This document shows, in pieces, positions 23,972 through 33,412 of a stretch of DNA of 64,000 bases. Numbering within the stretch: the first letter of the stretch is position 1; every line of letters begins with the position of its first letter. The notes beneath the pieces were generated by a model. The model was not told the origin of the DNA and did no database searches. It saw only the letters and a program-made list of their open reading frames with translations. The position numbers were made by a program, and so were the translations under genes. Source of the DNA: Acidobacteriota bacterium (GTDB taxonomy: Bacteria > Acidobacteriota > Vicinamibacteria > Vicinamibacterales > UBA2999); assembly GCA_016871195.1 (NCBI GenBank), contig VFZN01000015.1, positions 1 through 64,000 on the forward strand, given 5' to 3'.

Positions 23972-26674
23972 CTAGAAGGACCAGCGCAGACCGACGGTGA
24001 TCTGACGGGGTGCGGCGATGGCCGTCGCGTAGCCCGGCTGCAGGACGACACGCGACCCGTCGACATTGGTCAGCGTGTTGGTCGGCCACCGGGTGCTGCG
24101 TGCGGTGACGACTCCCGAGTTCAGGGCGTTCTCCAGATCGGCATAGATACCGAAGCGGTTGACGCCGGCGTTGAAGACCTTCTCGACGCGAAGGTCGAGC
24201 AGCCGGAGGAAATCGTTCCGGTTGCTGCCCTGCGGCTCGATGAAGACATCGTTCGAGCCGGTCCAGTTGATGGTGCCGCTCGTCAGGCGGGTAAAGCCGG
24301 TGTAGGTGGTGCCGCTAATGGCGCGGAAGTAGGCGTTGAACGCCATCTCGACCTTGGGCACCTGGTAGCCGACGAACGCCTTGAATTCATGCGGACGGTC
24401 GAGCGGCACCCGGCCATCGCTGTTGATGAGGCTGCCGTTCGGCGTTTCGAACTGGCTGCTGGCAAAACCCGCCTGCGATGAGCTGGGCAGGTTCCCCGTA
24501 GTCTTCGAGAACACGTAGGAGATCTGGCCCTGCATGCGGTTGGCGTAGGCGCGGCTCAGCACGAACATCGCGCCGCGGTAGTCGCGGTAGATGTCGGGGT
24601 TCCCTGCACCGGGGAAGTTGACCGAGTCAACGTTGTCGATCAGGAATCGCTGCTGGATGCTGGAACGGTTGGCCCAGCGGTACGCCGTCAGCGGGGTCTG
24701 GGTCTTGGGGTTGTTGACGGTGATGGGGGACCACTGCCCGCCGATGAGGGTCGAGTTCACGAAGTTGCGGTTCGTGCGCTGGATGTAGGTGGCCGAGGCC
24801 TTCCAGACACCGCGGAACTGCTGTTCGAACGCGACGTTGATTTCATCGGTGCGGGGATGCTTGATGTCGTCAGCCATCGTGTACTTGCTGGCCCCCGAGA
24901 TACGGTCGATTTCAACGACCTTGTTCCCAGGGAACGCCTCGTAGATGACGTAGTCGCTGATGCCGGGCACAGCACGGTTCCACGTGGAGAACACAGCGCC
25001 GTCGTAGAGATGGCCGTAGAACGCGCGGAGCACCGAGGTGCCGCGGCCGGTCAGGTCGAACGCACCGCCCACGCGGGGGGCGAACTGGTTCGTGTTGTAG
25101 TACTCGCGGCCGCCGCTGCCTTCGCCGCGAATGCCGTCGTAGCGGACGCCGATGTTCGCGGTGAAGCGGCCAATCGTCCACTGGTCCTGGGCATACGCGC
25201 TCTGGCGCTTGTTCATGCCCTCGACGTCGTAGCTGTAACCGTATGCGAGATAGGGCGCGCCGCCGATGTCGTAGAAGAACAGACCGTTCGAGTAGGCGAA
25301 GCGGTTCCGGATCTTGCTGCGCTCGATTTCCACGCCGAACTTGAAGTTGTGCGTGCCACCGGCGTTGATGTAGCGGTTGAGCGAGGCATTCAGCTGGTTA
25401 CGCACGCGGTCGTACTGCGCGCTGTAGCCGGCGCCACCGGACCACTTGCCCGAGTCGTCCAGGCGCGCCGAGGCGGGGTTGACTGGGTCGAGGTCGAAGT
25501 ACCCCCAGTAGCCGGTGAACTTGGTCTCGAAGAACGAGGATGTGCCGAGCACCTTGCGGTACTGGCCGTTCCAGATGATTTCCGGCGAGTCCTGCTGCAC
25601 GGTCTGCGCATCGGTCGTGTTGTTGACGCCCGGCAGCCCCGTGCGACCCGTCTGGTTGTACTGGTCGTATTGCACGTTGGCCGTCAGCGTGTCGCTGGCG
25701 GTCGGCTGGAACGTGAACTTCACGTTGAAGCGCGGGCTGACCTCGGTGCGGATGGTGCGGGGACCGTCGGGATCCTGCGCAATCGCGTAGCGCTGGATGC
25801 TGGCGAAGAAGAACGCCTTGTCTTTCTTGAGCGGACCACCGAGCTGCACCGTGTAGTCGTTGAGCTTGTCGACGCCGCTGGCACGGATGGTCGCATTCTG
25901 CTTTCTCACGTCAGCGCTGACGTTGTCGCCGCGCAGGCTCTTGTTCGTGTAGCGGTGCTCGAAGAGGCTCGAGTAGCGGTTGCCACCCGACTTGGTGATG
26001 GTGTTGACGACGGCACCCGAGAAGCCACCGTATTCGGCGGGCTGGCCGAGGGCGCCGACCTGCACCTCTTCAATGATGTTGTAGTTGAAGAAGGTCCAGG
26101 CCGTGCCGCCTTCGGGGTCGCGCGTGTCGACGCCGTCCAGCAGCAGGGCGTTGCCCGAGTTGGCCGAGCCCCCGAAGGCCGACCCGCTGTTCACGCCGGG
26201 CGAGTAGTTGAGGATGCTGACCGCCGCGTTGGTGCGCGACATCGGCATGGCGAACAGCAGGTCCTGCGACAACTTGTTGTCGGTGGCCGTGGTGGTCGTA
26301 TCGACCGTGACCACGTTGGCTGTGACCTGCACGTTCTCGGTCACCCCACCCACGTTCAGGGTGAGCTTGAACTGGGCCGTGCCGCCGATGCTGACGGTGA
26401 TGCCCGTCTGCTCGGCCTGCTGGAAGCCCGAGAGTTCAGCCCGCAGGTTGTAGACGCCCGGTGCCAGTCCGATGAAGCGGAACTCGCCGGAGGCGTCGGA
26501 GGTCTGGGTGTTCGAGCCGGTGCGGCCTGTCAGTGTGACCGATGCCCCGGGCAGTACCTGCCCCTGGGCATCGAGCACCTGACCGGCGATGGTGCCAGAC
26601 AGGGTCTGGGCCGACGCAGGGGCGCCGATCAGTAGGACCAGGGCGGTGACGCATGCGCGGAAGACTGTGCTCAT
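23972..26674 (-). CDS. Oar-like TonB-dependent receptor with carboxypeptidase-regulatory domain
   Basis: A 900-residue outer-membrane protein of the type greatly expanded in Acidobacteriota. The signal peptide (RACVTALVLLIGAPASAQ) is followed by a carboxypeptidase-regulatory-like beta-sandwich (GTIAGQVLDAQGQVLPGASV, FRFIGLAPGVYNLRAELSGF). Next come a plug domain (LLLDGVDTRDPEGG, EVQVGALGQPAEYGGFSGAV) and a long beta-barrel ending in aromatic F (QITVGLRWSF), the usual outer-membrane assembly signal. The ligand is unknown; some relatives import oligosaccharides or proteinaceous compounds. GTG codons at 26686 and 26683 are alternative starts, immediately after the stop of the small membrane-protein gene, so the two are one operon. 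Confidence 0.93.
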   Translation of the reverse strand: MSTVFRACVTALVLLIGAPASAQTLSGTIAGQVLDAQGQVLPGASVTLTGRTGSNTQTSDASGEFRFIGLAPGVYNLRAELSGFQQAEQTGITVSIGGTAQFKLTLNVGGVTENVQVTANVVTVDTTTTATDNKLSQDLLFAMPMSRTNAAVSILNYSPGVNSGSAFGGSANSGNALLLDGVDTRDPEGGTAWTFFNYNIIEEVQVGALGQPAEYGGFSGAVVNTITKSGGNRYSSLFEHRYTNKSLRGDNVSADVRKQNATIRASGVDKLNDYTVQLGGPLKKDKAFFFASIQRYAIAQDPDGPRTIRTEVSPRFNVKFTFQPTASDTLTANVQYDQYNQTGRTGLPGVNNTTDAQTVQQDSPEIIWNGQYRKVLGTSSFFETKFTGYWGYFDLDPVNPASARLDDSGKWSGGAGYSAQYDRVRNQLNASLNRYINAGGTHNFKFGVEIERSKIRNRFAYSNGLFFYDIGGAPYLAYGYSYDVEGMNKRQSAYAQDQWTIGRFTANIGVRYDGIRGEGSGGREYYNTNQFAPRVGGAFDLTGRGTSVLRAFYGHLYDGAVFSTWNRAVPGISDYVIYEAFPGNKVVEIDRISGASKYTMADDIKHPRTDEINVAFEQQFRGVWKASATYIQRTNRNFVNSTLIGGQWSPITVNNPKTQTPLTAYRWANRSSIQQRFLIDNVDSVNFPGAGNPDIYRDYRGAMFVLSRAYANRMQGQISYVFSKTTGNLPSSSQAGFASSQFETPNGSLINSDGRVPLDRPHEFKAFVGYQVPKVEMAFNAYFRAISGTTYTGFTRLTSGTINWTGSNDVFIEPQGSNRNDFLRLLDLRVEKVFNAGVNRFGIYADLENALNSGVVTARSTRWPTNTLTNVDGSRVVLQPGYATAIAAPRQITVGLRWSF

Positions 26675-26686
26675 GATGGTCACCAC

Positions 26687-27022
26687 TTAGCGGTTCGCCC
26701 CGCGGATGCGGTCGCTGCTCGATGAGTAGACGGCGAAACCCACACCGGCGCCGAACAGGATCAGCGTGGCGGCGCCGGCCTTCGTCTTGAAGAACGACTT
26801 TGACTCGAGGTTTGACTGCGTCGCCGCCGAGGCCGAAGCCTTCGGGGCCTGCGGCGCCTTCAGCGTCACCGCCTGCCGAGTGACCACGGCGCGGCCAGTC
26901 TGCAGCACAGACGAAGTCGGAGCCGACGGCTCTGCTGCCGCCAGTCCGGGAGAGAGTAAGCTGGCCACCAGAGCCATGCAGCCCAGCGCCGTCCACCGAA
27001 GAACCAGTGAGTGTCTATACAT
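26687..27022 (-). CDS. Small exported single-pass membrane protein, operon partner of TonB receptor
   Basis: A 111-residue protein starting at ATG 27022; the frame is open further upstream, but only here does a normal signal peptide begin (MYRHSLVLRW, then LGCMALVASLLSPGLAAAEP). A Ser/Ala/Lys-rich middle leads to one C-terminal membrane helix (AGAATLILFGAGVGFAVYSS) and a short basic tail (SDRIRGANR). It ends directly against the receptor's possible GTG start, so it is probably made with it. I do not recognise the family. It could couple the receptor to the inner membrane or aid its assembly, but nothing in the sequence proves this. Confidence 0.7.
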   Translation of the reverse strand: MYRHSLVLRWTALGCMALVASLLSPGLAAAEPSAPTSSVLQTGRAVVTRQAVTLKAPQAPKASASAATQSNLESKSFFKTKAGAATLILFGAGVGFAVYSSSSDRIRGANR

Positions 27023-27112
27023 CGTGAGATGGGCCTCCACGCCCACGCCGAAGTTCGATCTGATAGGGTAGTGAAAGTGACACGGCTGTTGCAATTACGA
27101 AACGTCAGCGTC

Positions 27113-29593
27113 ATGGGGCCGGCCACCACCGGTGCCGGCCGGCGGCGCCCCGGGACCGTCTCGGAAGCTGCCCCGGCCGCCGCGTCTGGCCGGGGGCGCC
27201 ACGCAGCCGTCAGCGGGCTCGGGTGTCCCGGGGGCCTTGGGCTGGGCAGGCGTGCCGCCGCGATGCTGGTGCTGCTGCTCGGGGTGGTGGCCTGCGGGCC
27301 CCGTCCTCAGCAGGCCGGGGGCGGCGTGACCCTGGGCGAGCTTCCCGCGGGCGTCGACCGCAGCCGACTCAACCTGCTGCTGGTGACCCTCGACACGACG
27401 CGCGTCGACCGCATCGGGGCCTACGGGCGCCCGCAGGCCGCCGAAACCCCCGCCTTTGACCAGCTGGCCCGTGAGGGCGTGCTGTTCGAGCAGGCCATGA
27501 CCACGGCGCCCATCACCCTGCCGTCGCACTCGACCATGTTCACCGGCCAGTACCCGCCCCAGCATGGGGTGCGCGATAACGGGGGCTTCTTTCTGGGGCC
27601 CGAGACCCTGACCCTGACCGAGCGGCTCAAGGACCGCGGCTTCCGCACCGGGGCCTTTGTCGGCGCGTTCGTGCTCGATTCCAAGTGGGGCCTCGACCAG
27701 GGATTCGACCAGTACTCGGACGACTTCGACCTCAGCAAGGTGAAGGGCGTGTCGCTCGGCAATGTGCAGCGCCGCTCGGACGAGGTCGTCGACCTGGCGC
27801 TGCCGTGGCTGACCCAAGTGGGCAACGACCGGTTCTTCGCGTGGCTGCATTTCTACGATGCCCACACGCCCTACGAGCCGCCCGAGCCGTTCAAGTCGCG
27901 CTACGCACGCACGCCCTACAACGGCGAGGTGGCCCATGCCGACTTCCAGCTGGGCCGCGTCGTTGATCACCTGCGCACCCGCGGGCTGCTCGACCGCACC
28001 ATCATCGTGGTGGTGGGGGACCACGGCGAAAGCCTCGGCGACCACGGCGAGGGCACGCACGGGTTCTTCATCTACGAGAGCTCGACGCACGTGCCGCTGC
28101 TCATCCGCGCCCCGTTCACACGAACCAGCGGCCGTCGCGTGCGCTCGGTCGTCCGCACCGTCGACCTGATGCCCACGATTCTCGACCTGCTCGGCGAGCC
28201 GGCGGTCGAGACGCCCCTGGCCGGACAGTCGGCGGTGCCGCTGATGACGGGAGACGCCGACGATCTCGGCGTCGACGGGTATGCCGAGGCCATGTATCCG
28301 CTGCACCACTTCGGCTGGAGCGCCCTGCGGGCGTTCCGCCTCGGCAAGTACAAGCTGATCGATGCGCCGCGGCCTGAACTGTTCGACCTCGAGCAGGACC
28401 CCGAGGAACTGCACAACCTGTACGAGGAACAGCAGGCCCTCGGGGATCGCCTGCGCACGGCGCTGCAGGGGATGGAGCGCAGTTTCACGGCGACGCGTGC
28501 GGCACCGGTGTCGGCCAGCGCCGATGTCGATCCGTCCGTGCGCGAGAAGCTGGCGTCACTCGGCTATGTCAGCAGCTTTGTGGCCACGGCCGATGATGCC
28601 TCGGTGGTGCGGGCCGATCCGAAGGACAAGATCGAGCTGTTCAATCTCATGACGCAGGCGCGCGAGCTGTCGGAGGACCCTGAGGCCACCGCGCAGGGCA
28701 TCGCGCTGCTCACGCGCGTGGTGGCCGAAGATCCGAACGTGATCGATGCCTGGTTCAACCTGGGCAACGCCGCCTACAAACAGGGCCGGAACACCGAGGC
28801 CATCGAGTATTTCAAGCGGGCACTGGCCCTCAAGCCCGACTATGACGTGGCGCTCATCAACCTGGCCAATGCCTACCGCGCCCTCGGCCGGGATGACGAG
28901 GCGCTGGCTGGCTACGAGCATTACCTGCGGGTCGACCCGAAGAACGCGTTCGTGCAGTTCCAGGCCGGCGAGATTCACATGGATGCGGGCCGCTCCGACC
29001 AGGCCCGGTCGTACTTCGAGGCGGCCCTGGCCATTGATCCCAAGGTGGCGACGGCGCGCGTGGCGCTGGGCGTACTCGCCTTCCAGCGGGGTGATACGGT
29101 CACAGCCGATCGCGAAATCAGGGCGGCGCTCGAGGTCAAACCCGATGTGCGCCTCGCGCACTTCAACCTCGGGATCCTGGCCGAGGCGCGGGGGGACGTG
29201 GACGGGGCCCTGGCGGCCTATCGACGCGAGTACGAGCAGCACACCGATGCGTTCAAGGCGCTGTTCAACGCGGGACGGCTGCTGCAGCAGCGCGGCGACA
29301 CGGTGGGTGCACGCACGCTGCTGGGCCAATCGGTGACCGCCAACGGCGAGTTCGCCGAGGGGCATCTCTATCTGTCGCAGGCGCACCTAGCCTCGGGGAA
29401 TACGGCCGCCGCGGCGGCCGCGGCGCGCAAGGGCATCGCGCTGTCGCCCCGCGGGTCGGCCACGGTGGCCCTCGGACATTTCGTGCTGGCCGAGGTGGCG
29501 GTGCGGGCCGGACGCATCGACGAGGCCTCCCGCGAACTCGAGCGGGGCCGTGCCGCCGAGCAGCGCGCGACAGCCGCCGCCCCGCGGCAGTAA
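27113..29593 (+). CDS. Alkaline-phosphatase-fold (sulfatase-like) enzyme with TPR repeats
   Basis: An 826-residue protein. ATG 27113 is a compromise: a hydrophobic segment with lipobox-like GVVACG follows MLVLLLG at 27263, so export or lipidation is likely but the exact start is unsure. Residues about 70-470 are an alkaline-phosphatase/sulfatase domain: LLLVTLDTTRVDRIGAYG metal site, VVGDHGESLGDHGEGTHG, and HVPLLIRAP. The nucleophile position holds T135 (PITLPSHSTMFTGQYP) instead of the Cys/Ser of CxPSR, so no formylglycine can form and it is unlikely to be a true sulfatase; a phosphatase or phosphotransferase is more likely. The C-terminal third has about six TPR units (AWFNLGNAAYKQGRNTEAIE and others) for protein contacts. 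Confidence 0.87.
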   Translation: MGPATTGAGRRRPGTVSEAAPAAASGRGRHAAVSGLGCPGGLGLGRRAAAMLVLLLGVVACGPRPQQAGGGVTLGELPAGVDRSRLNLLLVTLDTTRVDRIGAYGRPQAAETPAFDQLAREGVLFEQAMTTAPITLPSHSTMFTGQYPPQHGVRDNGGFFLGPETLTLTERLKDRGFRTGAFVGAFVLDSKWGLDQGFDQYSDDFDLSKVKGVSLGNVQRRSDEVVDLALPWLTQVGNDRFFAWLHFYDAHTPYEPPEPFKSRYARTPYNGEVAHADFQLGRVVDHLRTRGLLDRTIIVVVGDHGESLGDHGEGTHGFFIYESSTHVPLLIRAPFTRTSGRRVRSVVRTVDLMPTILDLLGEPAVETPLAGQSAVPLMTGDADDLGVDGYAEAMYPLHHFGWSALRAFRLGKYKLIDAPRPELFDLEQDPEELHNLYEEQQALGDRLRTALQGMERSFTATRAAPVSASADVDPSVREKLASLGYVSSFVATADDASVVRADPKDKIELFNLMTQARELSEDPEATAQGIALLTRVVAEDPNVIDAWFNLGNAAYKQGRNTEAIEYFKRALALKPDYDVALINLANAYRALGRDDEALAGYEHYLRVDPKNAFVQFQAGEIHMDAGRSDQARSYFEAALAIDPKVATARVALGVLAFQRGDTVTADREIRAALEVKPDVRLAHFNLGILAEARGDVDGALAAYRREYEQHTDAFKALFNAGRLLQQRGDTVGARTLLGQSVTANGEFAEGHLYLSQAHLASGNTAAAAAAARKGIALSPRGSATVALGHFVLAEVAVRAGRIDEASRELERGRAAEQRATAAAPRQ

Positions 29594-29596
29594 ACT
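29591..29596 (+). promoter_or_regulatory. Putative -10 box (TAAACT) for the YtcJ-like gene
   Basis: It overlaps the upstream TAA stop and lies 8 bases before ATG 29605, with GCGACA 18 bases further upstream as a possible -35. It predicts a leaderless or nearly leaderless mRNA. Confidence 0.35.
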
Positions 29597-29604
29597 CTCC
29601 GCCC

Positions 29605-31293
29605 ATGCGGCGACTGCGTGCGGCCACTGGCCTGCTGATTCTCCCGATGCTGATGGCGGCGTGTGCGGGCACACCGACGCCCCCCGTGCCCGATCTGGTG
29701 GTGCTGCATGCGCGGATCTGGACCGGCGACGGCACCACGCCGGAGGCCGAGGCCCTCGCCGTCCGCGAGGGGCGCATCATCGCCGTAGGGCGCTCGTCTG
29801 GTATTGCGGCGATGGCAGGGGAGGCGACTCGCCGCCTCGATGCCGGCGGCCGGCGCGTGGTGCCGGGCTTCAACGACGCGCACTGGCACCTGCCCACGTC
29901 GCGTACGGCCGAACTGATCGACTCGGGCAGCGAGCAGGAAATCGTGTCGCGCCTGCAGGCCTTTGCCGCCACACTCGGGCCAGACGATTGGGTCACCGGC
30001 CGCGGCTGGGGCCCCTCCGACTTTCCCGGGCAGGTGCCGCATCGGCGTGCGCTCGACGCGGCGTTTCCCGACCGCCCCGTCGTGCTGACCGATCGCGACG
30101 GGCACATGGTGCTCGCCAATCAGGTGGCCCTGCAGCGCGGCGGCGTCACACGCGAGACCCCCGACCCGCCCAACGGCCGTATCGGGCACGACGCCTCGGG
30201 CGAGCTCACCGGCCTGCTGCAGGAGGCCGCCTCGCGGCTGGTGCGGTCGCAGATGCCGCCGGTGTCGGCCGATCAGGTGTATCAGTCGCTGCGCGAGCAG
30301 ATGCGCAAGGCGGCGTCCTACGGCATCACCTCACTGCAGGTGGCCAGCGGCAGCGCGGCGTCGGGCGTCGAGTTCGAGGCCTACGAACGCGCCCTGCGCG
30401 AGCAGACGGTCGATGTGCGCCTGCGCCTCGCGGTGCCCTTCCGAAAAGACGCCACCGAGGCCGACCTGGCGTCGTATGTGGCGCTGCGCGAGTCGCACGC
30501 CGGGCAGCTGGTGCGTTTCGGCATTGCCAAGGGCCTCATCGACGGCACCGTCGACGGCTACACGGCTGCCATGCTCGAGCCCTATGCCGACCGTGATGAT
30601 CGCGGCCTGCCGATGTTCACCGACGATGAGCTGCAGGCGGCGGTGGCGGCCTATGACCGGGCCGGCCTTCAGGTGCAGCTGCACGCCATCGGCGACCGTG
30701 CCATCCGCATGGCACTCGATGCCTATGCGCATGCGGCGCAGGTGAACGGCACCAGCGGCCGGCGTCACCGCGTTGAACACGTCGAGGTGCCTGCCCTCGA
30801 CGACCTGCCACGCTTCAAGGCGCTCGGCGTCATTGCCTCGACCCAGGCGCTCTTTGCCAGCCCTGACGCCATCACCCTGACGAGTTACGTTCCCAAGCTC
30901 GGGCCCGCGCGCGCGTCACGTTCGAACGCGTTCCGCCTGTTCGATGACGCCGGTGCGGTGCAGGCCTTCGGCAGCGACCATCCGGTCTTTCCCATGGAAG
31001 TGATGCGCGGCATTCATGCGGCGGTCACGCGGCAGTTGCCGGACGGCACGCCGGCGGTCGGGTTCTATCCCGAGCACCGCATCAGCGTCGAGGCTGCGGT
31101 GCGGCACTTCACGGCCGATGCGGCGTATGCGAGCTTCGAGGAGGCCGAGAAGGGCGTGCTGTCCGTGGGTCGCGTGGCCGATCTCGTGGTGCTCTCGGAC
31201 GACATCTTCACGATGCCCGTGGCACGCCTGCATGCCGTGACGGCGCACACGACAGTGATGCACGGCCGCGTGACGTGGCAGGCCCCGCAGTGA
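29605..31293 (+). CDS. Lipoprotein amidohydrolase (YtcJ-like family)
   Basis: A 562-residue amidohydrolase of the YtcJ-like group. The signal peptide ends in lipobox LMAAC (C20), so it is lipid-anchored. The metal-binding features are DAHWHLP near the N-terminus of the barrel, QLHAIGDRAI, HRVEHVEV and FGSDHPV. Related enzymes hydrolyse amide or related bonds of small molecules; the substrate is unknown. A TAAACT -10-like hexamer lies 8 bases before the ATG and overlaps the stop codon of the preceding gene, suggesting its own leaderless promoter. The next gene overlaps its 3' end. Confidence 0.9.
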   Translation: MRRLRAATGLLILPMLMAACAGTPTPPVPDLVVLHARIWTGDGTTPEAEALAVREGRIIAVGRSSGIAAMAGEATRRLDAGGRRVVPGFNDAHWHLPTSRTAELIDSGSEQEIVSRLQAFAATLGPDDWVTGRGWGPSDFPGQVPHRRALDAAFPDRPVVLTDRDGHMVLANQVALQRGGVTRETPDPPNGRIGHDASGELTGLLQEAASRLVRSQMPPVSADQVYQSLREQMRKAASYGITSLQVASGSAASGVEFEAYERALREQTVDVRLRLAVPFRKDATEADLASYVALRESHAGQLVRFGIAKGLIDGTVDGYTAAMLEPYADRDDRGLPMFTDDELQAAVAAYDRAGLQVQLHAIGDRAIRMALDAYAHAAQVNGTSGRRHRVEHVEVPALDDLPRFKALGVIASTQALFASPDAITLTSYVPKLGPARASRSNAFRLFDDAGAVQAFGSDHPVFPMEVMRGIHAAVTRQLPDGTPAVGFYPEHRISVEAAVRHFTADAAYASFEEAEKGVLSVGRVADLVVLSDDIFTMPVARLHAVTAHTTVMHGRVTWQAPQ

Positions 31294-32882
31294 GGCAGTG
31301 CACGTCCGACCATGCACGCCGGGCGCGCTGGCGGGCATGGCTGTTCGTCGCGTGTGCCGTCTGCCTGACCGTGCCCGCGGCTGCCCAGACGCCCGCCTCG
31401 TCCGCCGTGCCGACGGAAGCGGCCGCCTCCCGCGCTGCGGTGAGGCACGAGGCCCCGGCATCGCAGGCGTCGGCCTCGCCCCCCTCGTCTGTCGCTGATG
31501 CTGCGTCAGTGGCACCGCAGTCGCTTGCCAGGCCTGCGCCCGGCCCTGTCAGTGCATCGGCAGCCGCGCAGCAGGCCCCGGCTCCGCGTGTGCCGGCGAC
31601 ACCGCGCTGGCCCCTGCCCGTGCAGGGTGTGCCGACCGGGCCGGGCCTCGGTGCCTCGGTGCTGCCGGCGTGGCTGCAGGTGCATGCCGAGCAGCGCACG
31701 CGCTATGAAACGATGGACACGCGCTATCGCCCCGGAGAAACCGGCAGCGATCAGCAACTCGACTTCCGCACGCGACTGCAGGTGCGGGTGGGTGGCCGTG
31801 CCGGCTGGATCTACAGCGAAGTGCAGGACGCGCGTGTGGCGCTGGACGACAGCGGCTCGACCGTGACGCCCGCGCAGGAGAATTTCACGAAGGTGCTGCA
31901 GGCCTTTGTCGGGCGCGCGTGGCAGGACGTGGGGCGCGGCCGCTGGTCGTTCCAGGCTGAAGCGGGCCGGTTCAGCCGCGACTTCGGCTTCCGCCGCGTC
32001 ATCGCCCGCAACATTTACCGCAACACCACCAACGCCTACGACGGCGCCATCGTCCGGGCAGGTCGCGGGTCGTGGGCGGTGCAGGCACTGGCCGTGCGGC
32101 CGGTGTTCTACACCTGGCCCGATGTGCAGCGCGATCGGCTGTTCGATCGCACGGCACTGACCGGCCTGTATGTGACCTCGACGGCCAGACGTGCGGCCAA
32201 CCTTGATGTGTATGCACTGGCGTGGCGTGACGGACGGGCCATGCCTGAGCGCACGAGGCGTGTGATCGACACCGGCGGTGCGCGGGTCTTCGGTACGTTC
32301 GGGCGCGACGGGCGGGCGGAGTACGAAGTGGAAGCGGCCGCGCAGCGGGGACAGGTCGGTCCGCTGTTGCACCGGGCCTGGTTCCAGCACAGCCAGGTCG
32401 GCTACAACTGGCCGTCAGTGGCTTGGAAGCCGCGGGTGCTGGTGTTCTCCGACTACGCCACCGGCACCGATCCAACCAGCGGACGCAGCGGGGCGTGGGA
32501 CGCGCTGCTGGGGGCCCGACGATTCGAGTTTGCGCCTGTGGGCCTCTACAACCTGCTGGGACGGGCCAATCTCAACTCGCCAGGTGTGTGGCTGCAGACA
32601 CGGCCGCGGGGGCATATCGACCTCTGGGTGCAGTTGCGGGGGGTGTGGCTGGCCAACGCCCGCGACCGGTGGCGGCCGGTGGGCCTGGTCGACCCGACCG
32701 GGTCGGCCGGATGGCATGTGGGCACGCAGACCGAATATCGGCTGCGTTACCGCATCGGCTGGCGCATCGAAATCGACTCGGGGGTGGTGCACCTGGTCGA
32801 AGGCCGATTCCTCCGCCAGCTGGGGCCAGGGCATCGGGGGCGGGCACTCTTCTTCTATTCTGGCGTCGAGTTCCGGTACTGA
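31290..32882 (+). CDS. Alginate-export-like outer-membrane beta-barrel protein
   Basis: A 530-residue exported protein. The start is taken as GTG 31290, overlapping the upstream stop as GTGA (GTG 31275 is also possible). A signal peptide (WLFVACAVCLTVPAAAQ) and an Ala/Pro/Ser-rich linker of about 85 residues precede a barrel typical of the alginate-export (AlgE-like) family: LQVHAEQRTRYETMDTRY, DFRTRLQVRVGG, AEAGRFSRDFGFRRVIAR, and a C-terminal aromatic (YSGVEFRY). Family members form 18-stranded channels for anionic polysaccharides or other solutes. With no alginate genes around, the cargo here is unknown; the overlap with the amidohydrolase suggests uptake or export of its substrate or product. 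Confidence 0.85.
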   Translation: MRQCTSDHARRARWRAWLFVACAVCLTVPAAAQTPASSAVPTEAAASRAAVRHEAPASQASASPPSSVADAASVAPQSLARPAPGPVSASAAAQQAPAPRVPATPRWPLPVQGVPTGPGLGASVLPAWLQVHAEQRTRYETMDTRYRPGETGSDQQLDFRTRLQVRVGGRAGWIYSEVQDARVALDDSGSTVTPAQENFTKVLQAFVGRAWQDVGRGRWSFQAEAGRFSRDFGFRRVIARNIYRNTTNAYDGAIVRAGRGSWAVQALAVRPVFYTWPDVQRDRLFDRTALTGLYVTSTARRAANLDVYALAWRDGRAMPERTRRVIDTGGARVFGTFGRDGRAEYEVEAAAQRGQVGPLLHRAWFQHSQVGYNWPSVAWKPRVLVFSDYATGTDPTSGRSGAWDALLGARRFEFAPVGLYNLLGRANLNSPGVWLQTRPRGHIDLWVQLRGVWLANARDRWRPVGLVDPTGSAGWHVGTQTEYRLRYRIGWRIEIDSGVVHLVEGRFLRQLGPGHRGRALFFYSGVEFRY

Positions 32883-32952
32883 CCGCACACGGCGGTGAGC
32901 GCGTTACACTTTGGGGCGCCGGGTGCGCGTGCGCCGGGGCGACACAGGGAGC

Positions 32953-33390
32953 GTGACGGTGGGGAAGACACAGGGGCTGGGACTGGCACTGCTGCGCATT
33001 CTGCTCGGCGTGTTCTTCATCTTCGAGGCGGTGGCCAAGGTCGGGTGGCTGACGAACCCTGACCTGCTCGGGGCGACACTCAACGAGTGGCACTCGATGG
33101 CGACCGACTGGAACCGCGGATATCTCGAACAGGTGTGCCTGCCCTACGTGTCGCTGCATGCGCGCATCGTGCCGCTCGCCGAACTGGCGACGGGGCTTGC
33201 GCTGATCACCGGCGTGTTCACGCGCGTGGCGGCGGGGATGGCGCTGCTCATGCTGCTCAACTTCCACTGGGCCAGTGGCATTATCCTGACCTACGGATAC
33301 CTCACCAACGGCTACGGACTGCCGGTGCTCGGGGGCCTGCTGGCGCTGGCCGTGGGTGGCACGGCGCTGCCACTCAGCCTCAGGCGCTGA
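32953..33390 (+). CDS. DoxX-family membrane protein
   Basis: A 145-residue protein with four predicted membrane helices (LALLRILLGVFFIFEAVAKV, IVPLAELATGLALITGVF, AAGMALLMLLNFHWASG, LPVLGGLLALAVGGTALP), matching DoxX proteins, which often feed electrons from small oxidases or sulfur metabolism to the quinone pool. GTG 32953 was chosen because the sequence before it is basic and unlike the family, and CAGGGAG lies just upstream. The CHRD gene follows after 22 bases and then a PQQ dehydrogenase, so a redox role is plausible. Confidence 0.85.
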   Translation: MTVGKTQGLGLALLRILLGVFFIFEAVAKVGWLTNPDLLGATLNEWHSMATDWNRGYLEQVCLPYVSLHARIVPLAELATGLALITGVFTRVAAGMALLMLLNFHWASGIILTYGYLTNGYGLPVLGGLLALAVGGTALPLSLRR

Positions 33391-33412
33391 CGACGACACG
33401 GGGGAGATGGCG

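Noticed and set aside
24857-26635. Plus-strand frame of about 590 codons opposite the TonB receptor
   Set aside because: Val/Glu/Arg-biased mirror of the receptor codons, with no recognisable domain; the receptor frame has a full signal, plug and barrel.
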